The notes: a model not told the origin generated them from the sequence alone. A DNA stretch of 56,169 nucleotides from an uncultured Eubacteriales bacterium (GCA_934454845.1 CAKSGV010000013.1:1-56169), one strand, 5' to 3'; positions 44,289-53,851 are shown, counted from the first letter of the stretch. A program made the numbers and translations.

Positions 44289-44317
44289 ATTCTATCATAA
44301 TAGTATTTATTTGTCAA
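44289..44317 (-). promoter_or_regulatory. Promoter of the GntR-ABC operon
   Basis: Minus-strand TTGACA (44312-44317), a 17-base spacer and TAGAAT (44289-44294). The -35 box directly follows the T-run of the preceding terminator. Confidence 0.8.
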
Positions 44318-44318
44318 T

Positions 44319-44349
44319 AAAAAAAGCTGAGCGCTTTCACGCTCAGCTT
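44319..44349 (-). terminator. Terminator of the 56-residue gene
   Basis: Perfect 10-bp stem AAGCTGAGCG/CGCTCAGCTT (44324-44333, 44340-44349) with a 6-base loop and a minus-strand T-run. It lies 8 bases past the small-gene stop. Confidence 0.85.
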
Positions 44350-44356
44350 AAATTTT

Positions 44357-44527
44357 TTATTCGTTTGTTTCTTTTTCGGCTTCATCAATTGATTCATCGC
44401 TGCCGCATTTAAAATATTTGCCTTTAATACGGTGCTTATTAAAGCAACAGTCTATAATTGCTAAAGCTCCCACAGCCGCGCTTAATATTCCGGCAATTCC
44501 CAAAATAACCTTTAAAAAATTCTTCAT
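44357..44527 (-). CDS. Small membrane protein, 56 residues
   Basis: The short frame encodes 56 residues: a single membrane span at about residues 4-25 (FLKVILGIAGILSAAVGALA), then CCFNKHRIKGKYFKCG and an acidic tail ending EKETNE. GGTAGGTG lies about 6 bases before the ATG. It has its own promoter (44558-44586) and a strong terminator, which makes it a convincing gene despite its size. It lies after the cardiolipin synthase gene on the same strand. I do not recognise a family. The cysteine pair and third Cys could bind metal, but that is a guess. Confidence 0.7.
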   Translation of the reverse strand: MKNFLKVILGIAGILSAAVGALAIIDCCFNKHRIKGKYFKCGSDESIDEAEKETNE

Positions 44528-44557
44528 TATCAGCACCTACCTTCTAATACTGAATAT

Positions 44558-44586
44558 ATTTTAACATAAATCAAAACAATTTACAA
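44558..44586 (-). promoter_or_regulatory. Promoter of the 56-residue gene
   Basis: Minus-strand TTGTAA (44581-44586), a 17-base spacer and TAAAAT (44558-44563), about 30 bases before the ATG. Confidence 0.5.
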
Positions 44587-44592
44587 GAGGTT

Positions 44593-46143
44593 TTACATAA
44601 ATGGAGAAAATAAATGCAAAAATGTTCTTTTGAACTTATCGCCGAACTTTTCTTTTTTCCAATCTTCGAGCGTTATCTGTTTAGATGCTCTGAGCATTTG
44701 TTCATAGTGGGATTTGATTGAAACCGCAGTATCGATATCATCCACCCACGCTCCGCATTCAAAATGGAAAACAAAGCTTCTATAATCCATATTAACAGTG
44801 CCGACGGTGGCTATTCTGTCATCTGAAACAAACAGTTTTGAATGGATAAAACCTGGAGTATATTCATAAATCTTAACCCTTGCCTCCAAAAGTTCAAGAT
44901 AATAATACTGCGTGACCGGATGAACATACCATTTATCAGGGATAAACGGCGTTAAAATCCTAACGTCTATGCCCGATCTTGCGGCATTCTTAAGCGTTGT
45001 CAGCATCGTATTATCTATAATAAGATAAGGAGTTGCGATATAAACATAATCTTCCGCGGTGTTGAGAATTGACATATAGATTCCCTCGGCGGGATTTCTT
45101 GAATTTAATGGACCGTCGCAGTACGGCTGAACAAAGCCCTCGGAAGAAACCTTAAAATCTGCGATATGAGATTTCATATCTAACATTTCACCTGTTGTGA
45201 ATTCCCAGGTGGTGCAAAACATTGCAAGAAAACTTTTAACAGCCTCGCCTTTGATAATTGCCGCGCAATCCATCCAATAGCCGAATCTTTTAAATTGATT
45301 AATATATTCGTCAGCAAGGTTAAGACCGCCTGTGACGGCAGTCTTACCGTCGATTACAGCAATTTTCCTATGATTTCTGTTATTCATAAAAATATTGAAA
45401 GAAGGTCTTATTTTATTGAAAACTGCTACTTCTATTCCGTTCGCCTTAAGTCTTGAAATAAAATCCTTATGCTGGCGCTTGATAGAGCCGAAATCATCAA
45501 ACATCACTTTAACCTCAACGCCTACTTTGGCTTTTTCACAGAGGATCTTATACACGCTGTCCCACATCTTACCTTCGGCGATAATGAAAAACTCGATAAA
45601 TATGTATTTTTGAGCACTTTCAAGCTCTTCTAAAAATCTCGGAAAAAACTTTTCTCCGGGAGAGAGATATTCAAGCGATGAAGCATCAGTCAAAGGATAG
45701 CCTGCCTCATTAGTGAGGAATTCCGACTGCCTGGCATGGCGGGGATCATTATATCTTAATTTTTTAGAAACTTCTGTGTTCTTTTCAAGCAAAGGAAGAT
45801 AATGCTCTTGGCATTTTTTCATTTTCTTCTTCAAATGCGGCATAACTCTTTCACCGCCGAGAAGCAGAAAAATGAAAATTCCGAAAATCGGGAAAACGAG
45901 GATAAATACCGCCCACATTAATTTATAACTGGGGTTACCCCTACGATTTATAATATAAACGACTGTTACAATTCCGAAAAATTCCGATAAAAAGTAAATA
46001 GAAAGAGATTTAGTTGAAAGATTGAAAAAAATCGCAAAAAAAATCGCAAGCTGAACGAGCAAAAAAATCGCCGAAATAATAATCCTAGTAGGAATCGGAA
46101 TACCGCGCTTATGCTTAACACGAATGTTTTTTCTATTCCTCAT
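44593..46143 (-). CDS. cls: Cardiolipin synthase, phospholipase D type
   Basis: The 516-residue enzyme joins two phosphatidylglycerols to cardiolipin. Two or three hydrophobic segments in residues 15-95 anchor it. The two HKD motifs are NHRKIAVIDGK (near residue 256) and IHSKLFVSDD (near 433), each followed by the GG/G-x-x-N-x-D pattern (GTVNMDYRSF). I start at the ATG at 46143, 8 bases after GGAGG; an upstream ATG at 46158 lies inside that site. It has its own promoter directly after the rpoC terminator. Confidence 0.94.
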   Translation of the reverse strand: MRNRKNIRVKHKRGIPIPTRIIISAIFLLVQLAIFFAIFFNLSTKSLSIYFLSEFFGIVTVVYIINRRGNPSYKLMWAVFILVFPIFGIFIFLLLGGERVMPHLKKKMKKCQEHYLPLLEKNTEVSKKLRYNDPRHARQSEFLTNEAGYPLTDASSLEYLSPGEKFFPRFLEELESAQKYIFIEFFIIAEGKMWDSVYKILCEKAKVGVEVKVMFDDFGSIKRQHKDFISRLKANGIEVAVFNKIRPSFNIFMNNRNHRKIAVIDGKTAVTGGLNLADEYINQFKRFGYWMDCAAIIKGEAVKSFLAMFCTTWEFTTGEMLDMKSHIADFKVSSEGFVQPYCDGPLNSRNPAEGIYMSILNTAEDYVYIATPYLIIDNTMLTTLKNAARSGIDVRILTPFIPDKWYVHPVTQYYYLELLEARVKIYEYTPGFIHSKLFVSDDRIATVGTVNMDYRSFVFHFECGAWVDDIDTAVSIKSHYEQMLRASKQITLEDWKKEKFGDKFKRTFLHLFSPFM

Positions 46144-46174
46144 AGCCTCATCCTCCATAAAACTCTCTTAAAGA

Positions 46175-46203
46175 ATTTTATCATATCTTTTTTGCATTTT
46201 CAA
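46175..46203 (-). promoter_or_regulatory. Promoter of cls
   Basis: Minus-strand TTGAAA (46198-46203), a 17-base spacer and TAAAAT (46175-46180), just after the rpoC terminator. Confidence 0.6.
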
Positions 46204-46209
46204 GATTAA

Positions 46210-46243
46210 AAAATAAGTCGGCTGAAATCAGCCGACTTATTTT
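46210..46243 (-). terminator. Terminator of rpoBC
   Basis: Perfect 16-bp repeat (46210-46225 with 46228-46243) with a 2-base gap, ending in Ts on the minus strand. It begins directly after the rpoC stop. Confidence 0.85.
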
Positions 46244-49200
46244 TTAATCAGAAATTTCGGTGTCAGGTGAAATCTCTTCGCCGTGACAGCAATCACAGCT
46301 GTCCTCGGGATTTATTTCGGAGCAGCGCATACCTGTACCTGCAGGGATAAGCTGACCGATAATAACATTTTCTTTAAGACCAAACAGCGGATCGACTTTT
46401 CCTTTGATAGCAGCTTCTGTAAGAACCTTGGTGGTTTCCTGAAAGGAAGCCGCAGACATAAAGGATTCGGTTGCAAGAGAAGCCTTGGTGATTCCAAGGA
46501 GAGTAGCTCTGTACTGAGCAAGACTCAAATTCTCTTCACCTGCTTCAATTCTATCCTTGATCTTGGCATTTGCTTCGGCTATTTCTTTATATTCATAGCT
46601 TACATTCTGAATAAGATCTGTGCTGCCCGGATCTGTTATCTTAAGCTTGCGCATCATCTGGCGGACAATAATCTCAATGTGTTTATCATTGATATCAACA
46701 CCCTGTGTGCGGTAAGCATTTTGAATTTCGGCAATAATATATTCCTGAACAGCCTGCGGGCCCTGAGCCTCTAAGATATCCTGAGGATATTTAGCACCGG
46801 GAACGAGAAGCTGACCTGCCTCGACATAATCGCCGTCGTTAACAAGAGTTCTTGAGCCATATGGAATAACGATCTTTTCTTCTTCCATAGTTTCTTCGTT
46901 ATTTATAACAATTACATTGCTCTTTTTCTCTTCAACAAGACGGACTCTTCCGGAAATTTTAGCGATAAGACCGCAGCGCTTAGGTCTTCTTGCCTCAAAC
47001 AGCTCTTCAACTCGCGGAAGACCCTGTGTGATATCTTCTGTGGAAGCAATACCGCCGGTATGGAATGTTCTCATAGTGAGCTGTGTACCCGGCTCGCCTA
47101 TAGACTGAGCCGCAACTATACCGACTGCCTCGCCGACAGTAACAGGTTTATTGGTAGCAAGGTTTGAACCATAACACTTCTGGCACACGCCGTGGTGGCT
47201 GTGACAGGTAAGAATTGAGCGGATCTCGATCTCTTTAATTCCTGCGTCGACAATTCTCTTCGCGTCTTCTTTAGTCATCATATGATCGTTGTCACAGATA
47301 ACTTCGCCTGTTTCTGGAGAAACAGCGGGATGAAGCAGGAATCTGCCGATAAGTCTTTCTTCGAGAGTTTCAAGAATATGATTTCCGTCTTTGATATCGG
47401 AAACGAGAAGTCCTTCTTCTGTTCCGCAGTCGTTTTCTCTAACGATAACATCCTGTGAAACATCAACAAGTCTTCTTGTAAGATAACCGGAGTCGGCAGT
47501 TCTGAGCGCCGTATCTGCAAGTCCTTTACGGGCACCGCGGGAGGAAATGAAGTATTCGAGAACGTTAAGTCCCTCACGGTAGTTAGCTCTTATCGGAACT
47601 TCGATGACCTTACCGGCTGTATTAGCGATAAGTCCGCGCATTCCGGCAAGCTGTCTGATCTGGCTCATTGAACCACGGGCACCGGAGTCCGCCATCATAA
47701 ATATCGGGTTAAATTCATCAAGGTTGCCCTTAAGAGCGTCGGCAACATCTTCAGTTGCTTTGTTCCAGATATCTATAACGTGGCGGCTGCGTTCATCATT
47801 ACTGATAAGACCTCTGCGGTAGTTCTTGGAAACCTCGTCAATTTCCTTTTCAGCTGCCGCAAGAATATCTTTCTTGGCAGGCGGAATGACCGCGTCTATA
47901 ACTGCAACGGTGATAGCTCCCTTAGTTGAATATTTAAATCCGGTCGCCTTGATATTATCAAGTACTATAGAAGATCTGCTTGTACCGTATTTATCTATAC
48001 ATCTGTCAATTATAATACCAAGCTGTTTTTTGCCGACTTTGTTTTGAATAACATCATCATTGCTTTCAATCAAAAGCTTGCTCGGATCCTTGACTGTATA
48101 AGTCCATTCAAGATCAAGCTCGTGTGCAGGATCGGTTCTGTCCACAAAACCGAGATCCTGAGGAATTGATTCATTAAATATGATAAATCCTACCGTACAC
48201 CAAACAAGGCCGCTTTTTCCGCTTTCATTTGTAAAACGCACTCTGATAGGAGCGTGAAGTCCGATAATTCCGTCTTCATAAGCCATAATAGCCTCATTTT
48301 TATCACGGAACACCTTATTTGCTCCCGGCTCTTCGGATTTTACAAGTGTGAGATAGTAAGATCCAAGTACCATATCCTGAGTAGGAACGGCAACCGGCTT
48401 ACCGTCTGACGGTTTTAGCAGGTTATTGGCAGCAAGCATTAAAAATCTTGCCTCTGCCTGAGCTTCCGCAGAAAGCGGAACGTGTACTGCCATTTGGTCG
48501 CCGTCGAAGTCCGCATTATAAGCGGTACAAACGAGCGGATGAAGCTTTAATGCTTTTCCTTCTACGAGCACAGGCTCGAATGCCTGGATACCGAGGCGGT
48601 GAAGCGTAGGCGCACGGTTAAGAAGAACGGGATGTTCTTTAATAACAAGCTCCAAAGCATCCCATATTTCAGTAGACGCACGCTCTACCATTTTTCTCGC
48701 TGATTTTATATTCGAAACAGCTTTAGTCTCAACAAGTCTTTTCATAACAAAAGGCTTAAACAGCTCAAGAGCCATTTCTTTAGGAAGACCGCACTGATAC
48801 ATTTTAAGTTCAGGACCTACGACGATAACCGAACGGCCCGAATAGTCAACACGCTTACCGAGCAGGTTTTGACGGAATCTTCCCTGCTTACCCTTAAGCA
48901 TATCGGAAAGGGATTTAAGAGCGCGATTGTTAGGACCTGTTACAGGTTTTCCTCTTCTGCCGTTATCAATAAGAGCGTCAACCGCTTCCTGAAGCATACG
49001 CTTTTCGTTTCTGACGATTATATCCGGAGCGCTCAATTCAAGAAGCCTTTTTAAGCGGTTATTACGATTTATAACTCTTCTGTAAAGGTCGTTTAGATCG
49101 GAGGTTGCAAATCTGCCGCCGTCAAGCTGGACCATTGGGCGAAGATCCGGAGGAATTACCGGGATAACGTCAAGTATCATCCATTCGGGTCTGTTACCCG

Positions 49201-49861
49201 AAGCTCTGAATGCCTCCAAAACCTCAAGGCGCTTTAATATGCGGACTCTCTTCTGCCCTGTTGCGTCTTCAAGTTCATTTCTTAACTCTTCGCAGGATTT
49301 CTCAAGATCAATTTCGCTAAGCAATTTTTTAATTGCCTCGGCTCCCATTTCAGCCTTGAAATCATCCTCATATTTTTCACGCATATTGTGATACTGAGTT
49401 TCATTTAAAAGCTGTTTTTTCTCAAGTGGAGTAGTTCCCGGATCGGTAACTATATACTGTGAGAAATAAAGAACCTGTTCAAGAGCTTTTTGAGTGATAT
49501 CAAGAGCTAGACCCATTCTTGACGGGATAGTCTTGAAATACCAAATATGCGAAACAGGCGCCGCAAGCTCAATAGATCCCATTCTCTCTCTGCGGACTTT
49601 TGCGCGAGTTACCTCTACTCCGCAGCGCTCGCAGACCTTGCCTTTATAGCGAATTCTTTTATATTTTCCGCAGTGGCATTCCCAGTCTTTCTGAGGCCCG
49701 AAGATCTTTTCACAGAAAAGACCTCCAATCTCAGGTTTTAAAGTACGGTAATTTATAGTTTCCGCTTTGGTGACTTCACCGTAAGACCAGCTTCTGATCT
49801 GTTCGGGAGAGGCAAGACCTATTTTTACGGATTCAAAATCAAATTCGTTTTCGTTAGCCAT
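46244..49861 (-). CDS. rpoC: RNA polymerase subunit beta'
   Basis: The 1205-residue subunit carries the catalytic site. The N-terminal zinc ribbon is CHCGKYKRIRYKG and CERCGVEV (residues 60-80). The magnesium loop NADFDGDQMAVHVPLS lies near residue 450, and the second zinc site spans CGTEEG and CHSHHGVCQKCYG. The trigger-loop region GEPGTQLTMRTFHTGG is intact. The C-terminus is acidic with several Cys. It lies 15 bases after rpoB. Confidence 0.98.
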   Translation of the reverse strand: MANENEFDFESVKIGLASPEQIRSWSYGEVTKAETINYRTLKPEIGGLFCEKIFGPQKDWECHCGKYKRIRYKGKVCERCGVEVTRAKVRRERMGSIELAAPVSHIWYFKTIPSRMGLALDITQKALEQVLYFSQYIVTDPGTTPLEKKQLLNETQYHNMREKYEDDFKAEMGAEAIKKLLSEIDLEKSCEELRNELEDATGQKRVRILKRLEVLEAFRASGNRPEWMILDVIPVIPPDLRPMVQLDGGRFATSDLNDLYRRVINRNNRLKRLLELSAPDIIVRNEKRMLQEAVDALIDNGRRGKPVTGPNNRALKSLSDMLKGKQGRFRQNLLGKRVDYSGRSVIVVGPELKMYQCGLPKEMALELFKPFVMKRLVETKAVSNIKSARKMVERASTEIWDALELVIKEHPVLLNRAPTLHRLGIQAFEPVLVEGKALKLHPLVCTAYNADFDGDQMAVHVPLSAEAQAEARFLMLAANNLLKPSDGKPVAVPTQDMVLGSYYLTLVKSEEPGANKVFRDKNEAIMAYEDGIIGLHAPIRVRFTNESGKSGLVWCTVGFIIFNESIPQDLGFVDRTDPAHELDLEWTYTVKDPSKLLIESNDDVIQNKVGKKQLGIIIDRCIDKYGTSRSSIVLDNIKATGFKYSTKGAITVAVIDAVIPPAKKDILAAAEKEIDEVSKNYRRGLISNDERSRHVIDIWNKATEDVADALKGNLDEFNPIFMMADSGARGSMSQIRQLAGMRGLIANTAGKVIEVPIRANYREGLNVLEYFISSRGARKGLADTALRTADSGYLTRRLVDVSQDVIVRENDCGTEEGLLVSDIKDGNHILETLEERLIGRFLLHPAVSPETGEVICDNDHMMTKEDAKRIVDAGIKEIEIRSILTCHSHHGVCQKCYGSNLATNKPVTVGEAVGIVAAQSIGEPGTQLTMRTFHTGGIASTEDITQGLPRVEELFEARRPKRCGLIAKISGRVRLVEEKKSNVIVINNEETMEEEKIVIPYGSRTLVNDGDYVEAGQLLVPGAKYPQDILEAQGPQAVQEYIIAEIQNAYRTQGVDINDKHIEIIVRQMMRKLKITDPGSTDLIQNVSYEYKEIAEANAKIKDRIEAGEENLSLAQYRATLLGITKASLATESFMSAASFQETTKVLTEAAIKGKVDPLFGLKENVIIGQLIPAGTGMRCSEINPEDSCDCCHGEEISPDTEISD

Positions 49862-49876
49862 TATATCTGCACCTCC

Positions 49877-52800
49877 TTAATTATCTTCGCCGACGGTTTC
49901 GTCATCAATTATAGCGTCGCCGTTTTCGTCTTCAAAGCTGAATCCGCTTGAAATATCGCCGTCGGATACAGCGTCGTCTTCATCAAATCCGCCCTCCGGA
50001 ATAACTGGAGCAGCAAGACCAATATCGTCATCGTCAAAATTCTGTCTTAAATCGACTTCGAAGCCCTCTTTATTGAGAACGCGGATATCAAGACCAAGTG
50101 ACTGAAGCTCTTTGATAAGAACTTTAAATGATTCGGGGATTCCTGCTTTAGGAACATTCTGACCTTTAACGATTGCCTCATAGGTTTTAACACGGCCTAC
50201 GACATCATCGGACTTGACAGTGAGTATTTCCTGAAGCGTGTAAGCTGCACCGTAAGCTTCCAGAGCCCAAACTTCCATTTCTCCGAAACGCTGACCGCCA
50301 AACTGCGCTTTACCGCCGAGCGGCTGCTGAGTAACAAGAGAATAAGGTCCTGTAGAACGGGCGTGAATCTTATCGTCAACAAGGTGATGAAGTTTAAGAT
50401 AATACATATAACCTACAGTTACGCGGTTATCAAAAGGCTCGCCTGTTCTTCCGTCGTAAAGCTGAACTTTACCGTCTTCAGGCATTCCTGCCATTTTAAA
50501 GCATTCGCGGATATCCGCCTCGTGAGCACCGTCGAAAACAGGCGTGCAGATATTCCAACCCAAAGCTTTTGCGGCATAACCTAAGTGAACTTCAAGCACC
50601 TGACCGATATTCATTCGGGAAGGAACTCCGAGGGGGTTTAGAACTATATCAAGCGGAGTACCATCCGGTAAGAAAGGCATATCCTCGCTCGGAAGAATTC
50701 TCGAAACAACACCCTTATTTCCGTGGCGGCCCGCCATTTTATCTCCGACGGAAATCTTTCTCTTCTGTGCTATATAGCAGCGGACTATAACATTTACTCC
50801 CGGACTTAATTCAGAAGAATTTTCACGGGTAAATACTTTAACATCAACTATCGTGCCGTATTCGCCGTGAGGAACGCGCAAAGATGTATCCCTTACCTCG
50901 CGTGCCTTATCTCCGAATATCGCGCGAAGAAGTCTTTCTTCGGCGGTAAGATCGGTTTCACCCTTAGGAGTGACTTTACCTACAAGGATATCGCCTGCTG
51001 TTACATCTGCACCGACGCGGATAATACCGTTTTCATCAAGATCCTTAAGCGCGTCTTCTCCGACATTAGGAATATCGCGTGTAATCTCTTCGGGACCGAG
51101 CTTTGTATCGCGGCACTCAACATCATATTCTTCTATATGGATAGATGTATAAACATCATCTCTAACTAAACGCTCGTTAAGAAGAACGGCGTCTTCATAG
51201 TTATAACCTTCCCAGGTCATAAATCCGATAAGCGCATTTCTTCCGAGAGAAATTTCGCCGTTGCTTGTTGCCGGACCGTCGGCAATAACCTCTTTTTCCT
51301 CTATCTTCTGACCAACGCTAACGATCGGGCGCTGGTTGATACAGGTTCCGTGGTTGGAACGGAGAAATTTTATAAGCTTATATTCGTCGATCTCGCCGTT
51401 TTTAGCGCGAATTTTAATAATATCTGCGCTTACATACGAAACTGTACCTGCACGCTTTGCAAGAACAACAACGCCGGAATCAACAGCCGCTTTATATTCC
51501 ATACCTGTAGCAACGATCGGGTTTTCCGGTTTTAAAAGCGGAACAGCCTGCTTCTGCATGTTTGATCCCATAAGTGCACGGTTTGTATCGTCGTTTTCAA
51601 GGAACGGGATCATCGCAGTTGCAACGGAAACAACCATTTTCGGAGAAACATCCATAAATTCCGCGCGCTTAGCTTCTACTTCTCTGAAGCCGTCACGGTA
51701 ACGCGCGTTAACCTTTTTATGAACGAAATATCCGTTTTCATCCAAAGGCTCGTTTGCCTGGGCAACGATATAATCGTCTTCCTCATCGGCTGTCATATAA
51801 ACAACTTCATCAAGAACTTTTCCATCTTTTACATGGCGGAAAGGAGCCTCGATAAATCCGTATTTATTGATCTTTGCATAGGTTGCAAGATAAGAGATAA
51901 GTCCGATGTTAGGACCTTCAGGGGTTTCGATCGGGCACATACGGCCGTAGTGGGTATAGTGAACGTCACGAACCTCGAAAGATGCGCGGTCACGCGAAAG
52001 ACCGCCGGGGCCTAATGCCGAAAGACGGCGCTTGTGCGTAAGCTCTGAAAGAGGATTGGTCTGATCCATAAACTGTGAAAGCGGAGAAGAACCGAAAAAC
52101 TCTTTAATAGCCGCAACAACAGGTCTTATATTAATAAGTGACTGCGGAGTGATATTCTCGCTATCCTGTGACATCAGAGTCATTTTTTCTCTTACGACTC
52201 TTTCCATTCTCGTAAAGCCTATGCGGAACTGATTCTGCAAAAGCTCGCCTACCGAACGAATTCGGCGGTTGCCCAAATGGTCGATATCGTCAACATTTCC
52301 TACTTCTTTAGTAAGACCGAGGAAATAGTTGATAGAAGCAAAGATATCATCATATACTATGTGTTTCGGAATAAGTGCGTCTGCATTTTCCAAAAGCGCG
52401 TCATAAAGATCTTCTTTTGTTTTATTCTCTTCTAAGAGTTCTTTTAATACCTCAAAGCTTACCTTTTCGTTAATTCCCTCATAATCAAGCTTTTCAAGCT
52501 CTTCTTCGGTAAAATCGGTAAAGTCCTTAAGGTCTACCATTCCGTTTGAAAGGATCTTGACTTCCGTTACCTTTCCTTCAAGGTCGGTAACATTGACATA
52601 CGCTTCGCGAACGCCTTTTTTCTCTATAAGAGACGCAAGGTCTTTTGAAACGGTGGTATCGGGCTCGGCTAAAACTTCGCCTGTCATAGGATCTACAACC
52701 GGGCGGGACAATACTTTGCCGCGAAGTCTTGCACCGAGGCTCAATTTCTTATTATACTTATATCTTCCTACTCTTGAAAGATCATAGCGGTGAACATCAA

Positions 52801-53578
52801 AGAACAGCTGCTCAAGATAAGCTTTAGCGCCGTCAATAGTGACAGGCTCGCTCGGGCGAAGCTTTTTATAAACTTCTATAAGAGCCTCTTCGACAGATTT
52901 GGTTTCGTCGATATTCAAAGTAGCGTCTAACCGCTCGTCCGAACCTAAAAGCTCTCTTATTTCATTATTCGTAGCAATTCCGAGAGCACGGATAAATGTA
53001 GTTATCGGGAGCTTTTTATTCTTGTCTATTCGAACATACAAAACCTCGTTAACAGCAGTTTCGTATTCAAGCCACGCACCGCGGTTAGGAATGATAGTTG
53101 AAGAAAAAAGCTTGGCGCCGGTCTTTTCATCGGCTTTTACCGCATAGTATACTCCGGGTGAACGAACGAGCTGTGAAACTACCGCTCTTTCGGCACCGTT
53201 TATAACAAAAGTGCCTGCATCTGTCATAAGCGGGAAATCACCCATAAACACTTCGCTTTCCTTGATCTCACCCGTTTCTTTATTGAAAAGGCGGGCTGTA
53301 ACTCTCAAGGGTGCGGCATATGTGGTATCGCGGGATTTACATTCGGTAACATCATACTTCGGCTGCTCATCGATCCTGTAATCGATAAAGCTAAGCTCTA
53401 AATTACCGCTGTAATCGGTAATTGATGACATATCCTTAAAAACTTCCCGAAGACCCTCGGTTATAAACCAGTTGTACGAATCCTTTTGGATCTCAATGAG
53501 GTTAGGCATATCGATAACTTCATTGATCTTTGAAAAGGTCATACGAGTGTTTTTACCCATTTGGACTTCTTTCACCAT
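49877..53578 (-). CDS. rpoB: RNA polymerase subunit beta
   Basis: The 1233-residue beta subunit shows the rifampicin region SQFMDQTNPLSELTHKRRLS, with Asp, His and Ser at the usual resistance positions, so the allele looks sensitive. Later motifs are GPGGLSRDRASFEVRDVH, GYNYEDAVLLNERL, KMAGRHGNKGVVS and the C-terminal clamp GGQRFGEMEVWALEAYGAAYTLQE. The tail (last 60 residues) is acidic. The start is between ATG 53578 (GGAG 9 bases upstream) and ATG 53593 (AGGAG about 13 bases upstream); the first fits family starts better. No rplL or rplJ lies upstream. Confidence 0.98.
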   Translation of the reverse strand: MVKEVQMGKNTRMTFSKINEVIDMPNLIEIQKDSYNWFITEGLREVFKDMSSITDYSGNLELSFIDYRIDEQPKYDVTECKSRDTTYAAPLRVTARLFNKETGEIKESEVFMGDFPLMTDAGTFVINGAERAVVSQLVRSPGVYYAVKADEKTGAKLFSSTIIPNRGAWLEYETAVNEVLYVRIDKNKKLPITTFIRALGIATNNEIRELLGSDERLDATLNIDETKSVEEALIEVYKKLRPSEPVTIDGAKAYLEQLFFDVHRYDLSRVGRYKYNKKLSLGARLRGKVLSRPVVDPMTGEVLAEPDTTVSKDLASLIEKKGVREAYVNVTDLEGKVTEVKILSNGMVDLKDFTDFTEEELEKLDYEGINEKVSFEVLKELLEENKTKEDLYDALLENADALIPKHIVYDDIFASINYFLGLTKEVGNVDDIDHLGNRRIRSVGELLQNQFRIGFTRMERVVREKMTLMSQDSENITPQSLINIRPVVAAIKEFFGSSPLSQFMDQTNPLSELTHKRRLSALGPGGLSRDRASFEVRDVHYTHYGRMCPIETPEGPNIGLISYLATYAKINKYGFIEAPFRHVKDGKVLDEVVYMTADEEDDYIVAQANEPLDENGYFVHKKVNARYRDGFREVEAKRAEFMDVSPKMVVSVATAMIPFLENDDTNRALMGSNMQKQAVPLLKPENPIVATGMEYKAAVDSGVVVLAKRAGTVSYVSADIIKIRAKNGEIDEYKLIKFLRSNHGTCINQRPIVSVGQKIEEKEVIADGPATSNGEISLGRNALIGFMTWEGYNYEDAVLLNERLVRDDVYTSIHIEEYDVECRDTKLGPEEITRDIPNVGEDALKDLDENGIIRVGADVTAGDILVGKVTPKGETDLTAEERLLRAIFGDKAREVRDTSLRVPHGEYGTIVDVKVFTRENSSELSPGVNVIVRCYIAQKRKISVGDKMAGRHGNKGVVSRILPSEDMPFLPDGTPLDIVLNPLGVPSRMNIGQVLEVHLGYAAKALGWNICTPVFDGAHEADIRECFKMAGMPEDGKVQLYDGRTGEPFDNRVTVGYMYYLKLHHLVDDKIHARSTGPYSLVTQQPLGGKAQFGGQRFGEMEVWALEAYGAAYTLQEILTVKSDDVVGRVKTYEAIVKGQNVPKAGIPESFKVLIKELQSLGLDIRVLNKEGFEVDLRQNFDDDDIGLAAPVIPEGGFDEDDAVSDGDISSGFSFEDENGDAIIDDETVGEDN

Positions 53579-53763
53579 TGCACTTGGCTCCATAGGTTAA
53601 CGATCACTCCTAAATAAATTTTTACACAGCAAGCGTGAATTTCAAAGCGAATGCGCGCTCCTGCTCAAATCCTTAATAATAAAAGAAATTAAGGCCTGAA
53701 AATCAGGCAAAAAAATGCCTGTTTCCTGTAAAAAGGCGCAAAATCCCCCATCATCATTAGTGA
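53579..53763 (-). promoter_or_regulatory. Structured 5' leader of rpoBC
   Basis: The leader is about 185 bases. It holds three small perfect hairpins in transcription order: CAGGCA/TGCCTG (53704-53721), CCTGA/TCAGG (53695-53707) and CCTTAAT/ATTAAGG (53671-53694). The first two share bases 53704-53707 and cannot form together. The role is unknown; it could modulate rpoB expression. Confidence 0.45.
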
Positions 53764-53769
53764 TTTAAT

Positions 53770-53798
53770 ATTATACCGCAAACAGACCTCCCTGTCAA
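53770..53798 (-). promoter_or_regulatory. Perfect consensus promoter of rpoBC
   Basis: Minus-strand TTGACA (53793-53798), exactly 17 bases, and TATAAT (53770-53775) match the sigma-A consensus at all twelve positions. Confidence 0.9.
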
Positions 53799-53819
53799 GG
53801 ATTTTTTTGCAAATTTAAA

Positions 53820-53848
53820 TTGTTTTCTAGAGCGAAATATGTTATAAT
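53820..53848 (+). promoter_or_regulatory. Possible promoter of the U32 peptidase gene
   Basis: TTGTTT (53820-53825), a 17-base spacer and TATAAT (53843-53848). The -35 box is weak. The -10 region is repeated at 53970-53980 without a usable -35 box. Confidence 0.4.
53838..53848 (+). repeat. Direct repeat copy 1 flanking the hairpin array
   Basis: TATGTTATAAT occurs here and exactly again at 53970-53980, on either side of the hairpin array. It contains a -10 box in both places. Confidence 0.7.
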
Positions 53849-53851
53849 AAC

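Noticed and set aside
44236..44592. Riboswitch in the gap between gntR and cls
   Set aside because: The gap is explained by a promoter, an operator, a terminator and a small gene.
46283..46774. 163-residue plus-strand frame inside rpoC
   Set aside because: It is antisense to the conserved end of RpoC and lacks a ribosome-binding site.
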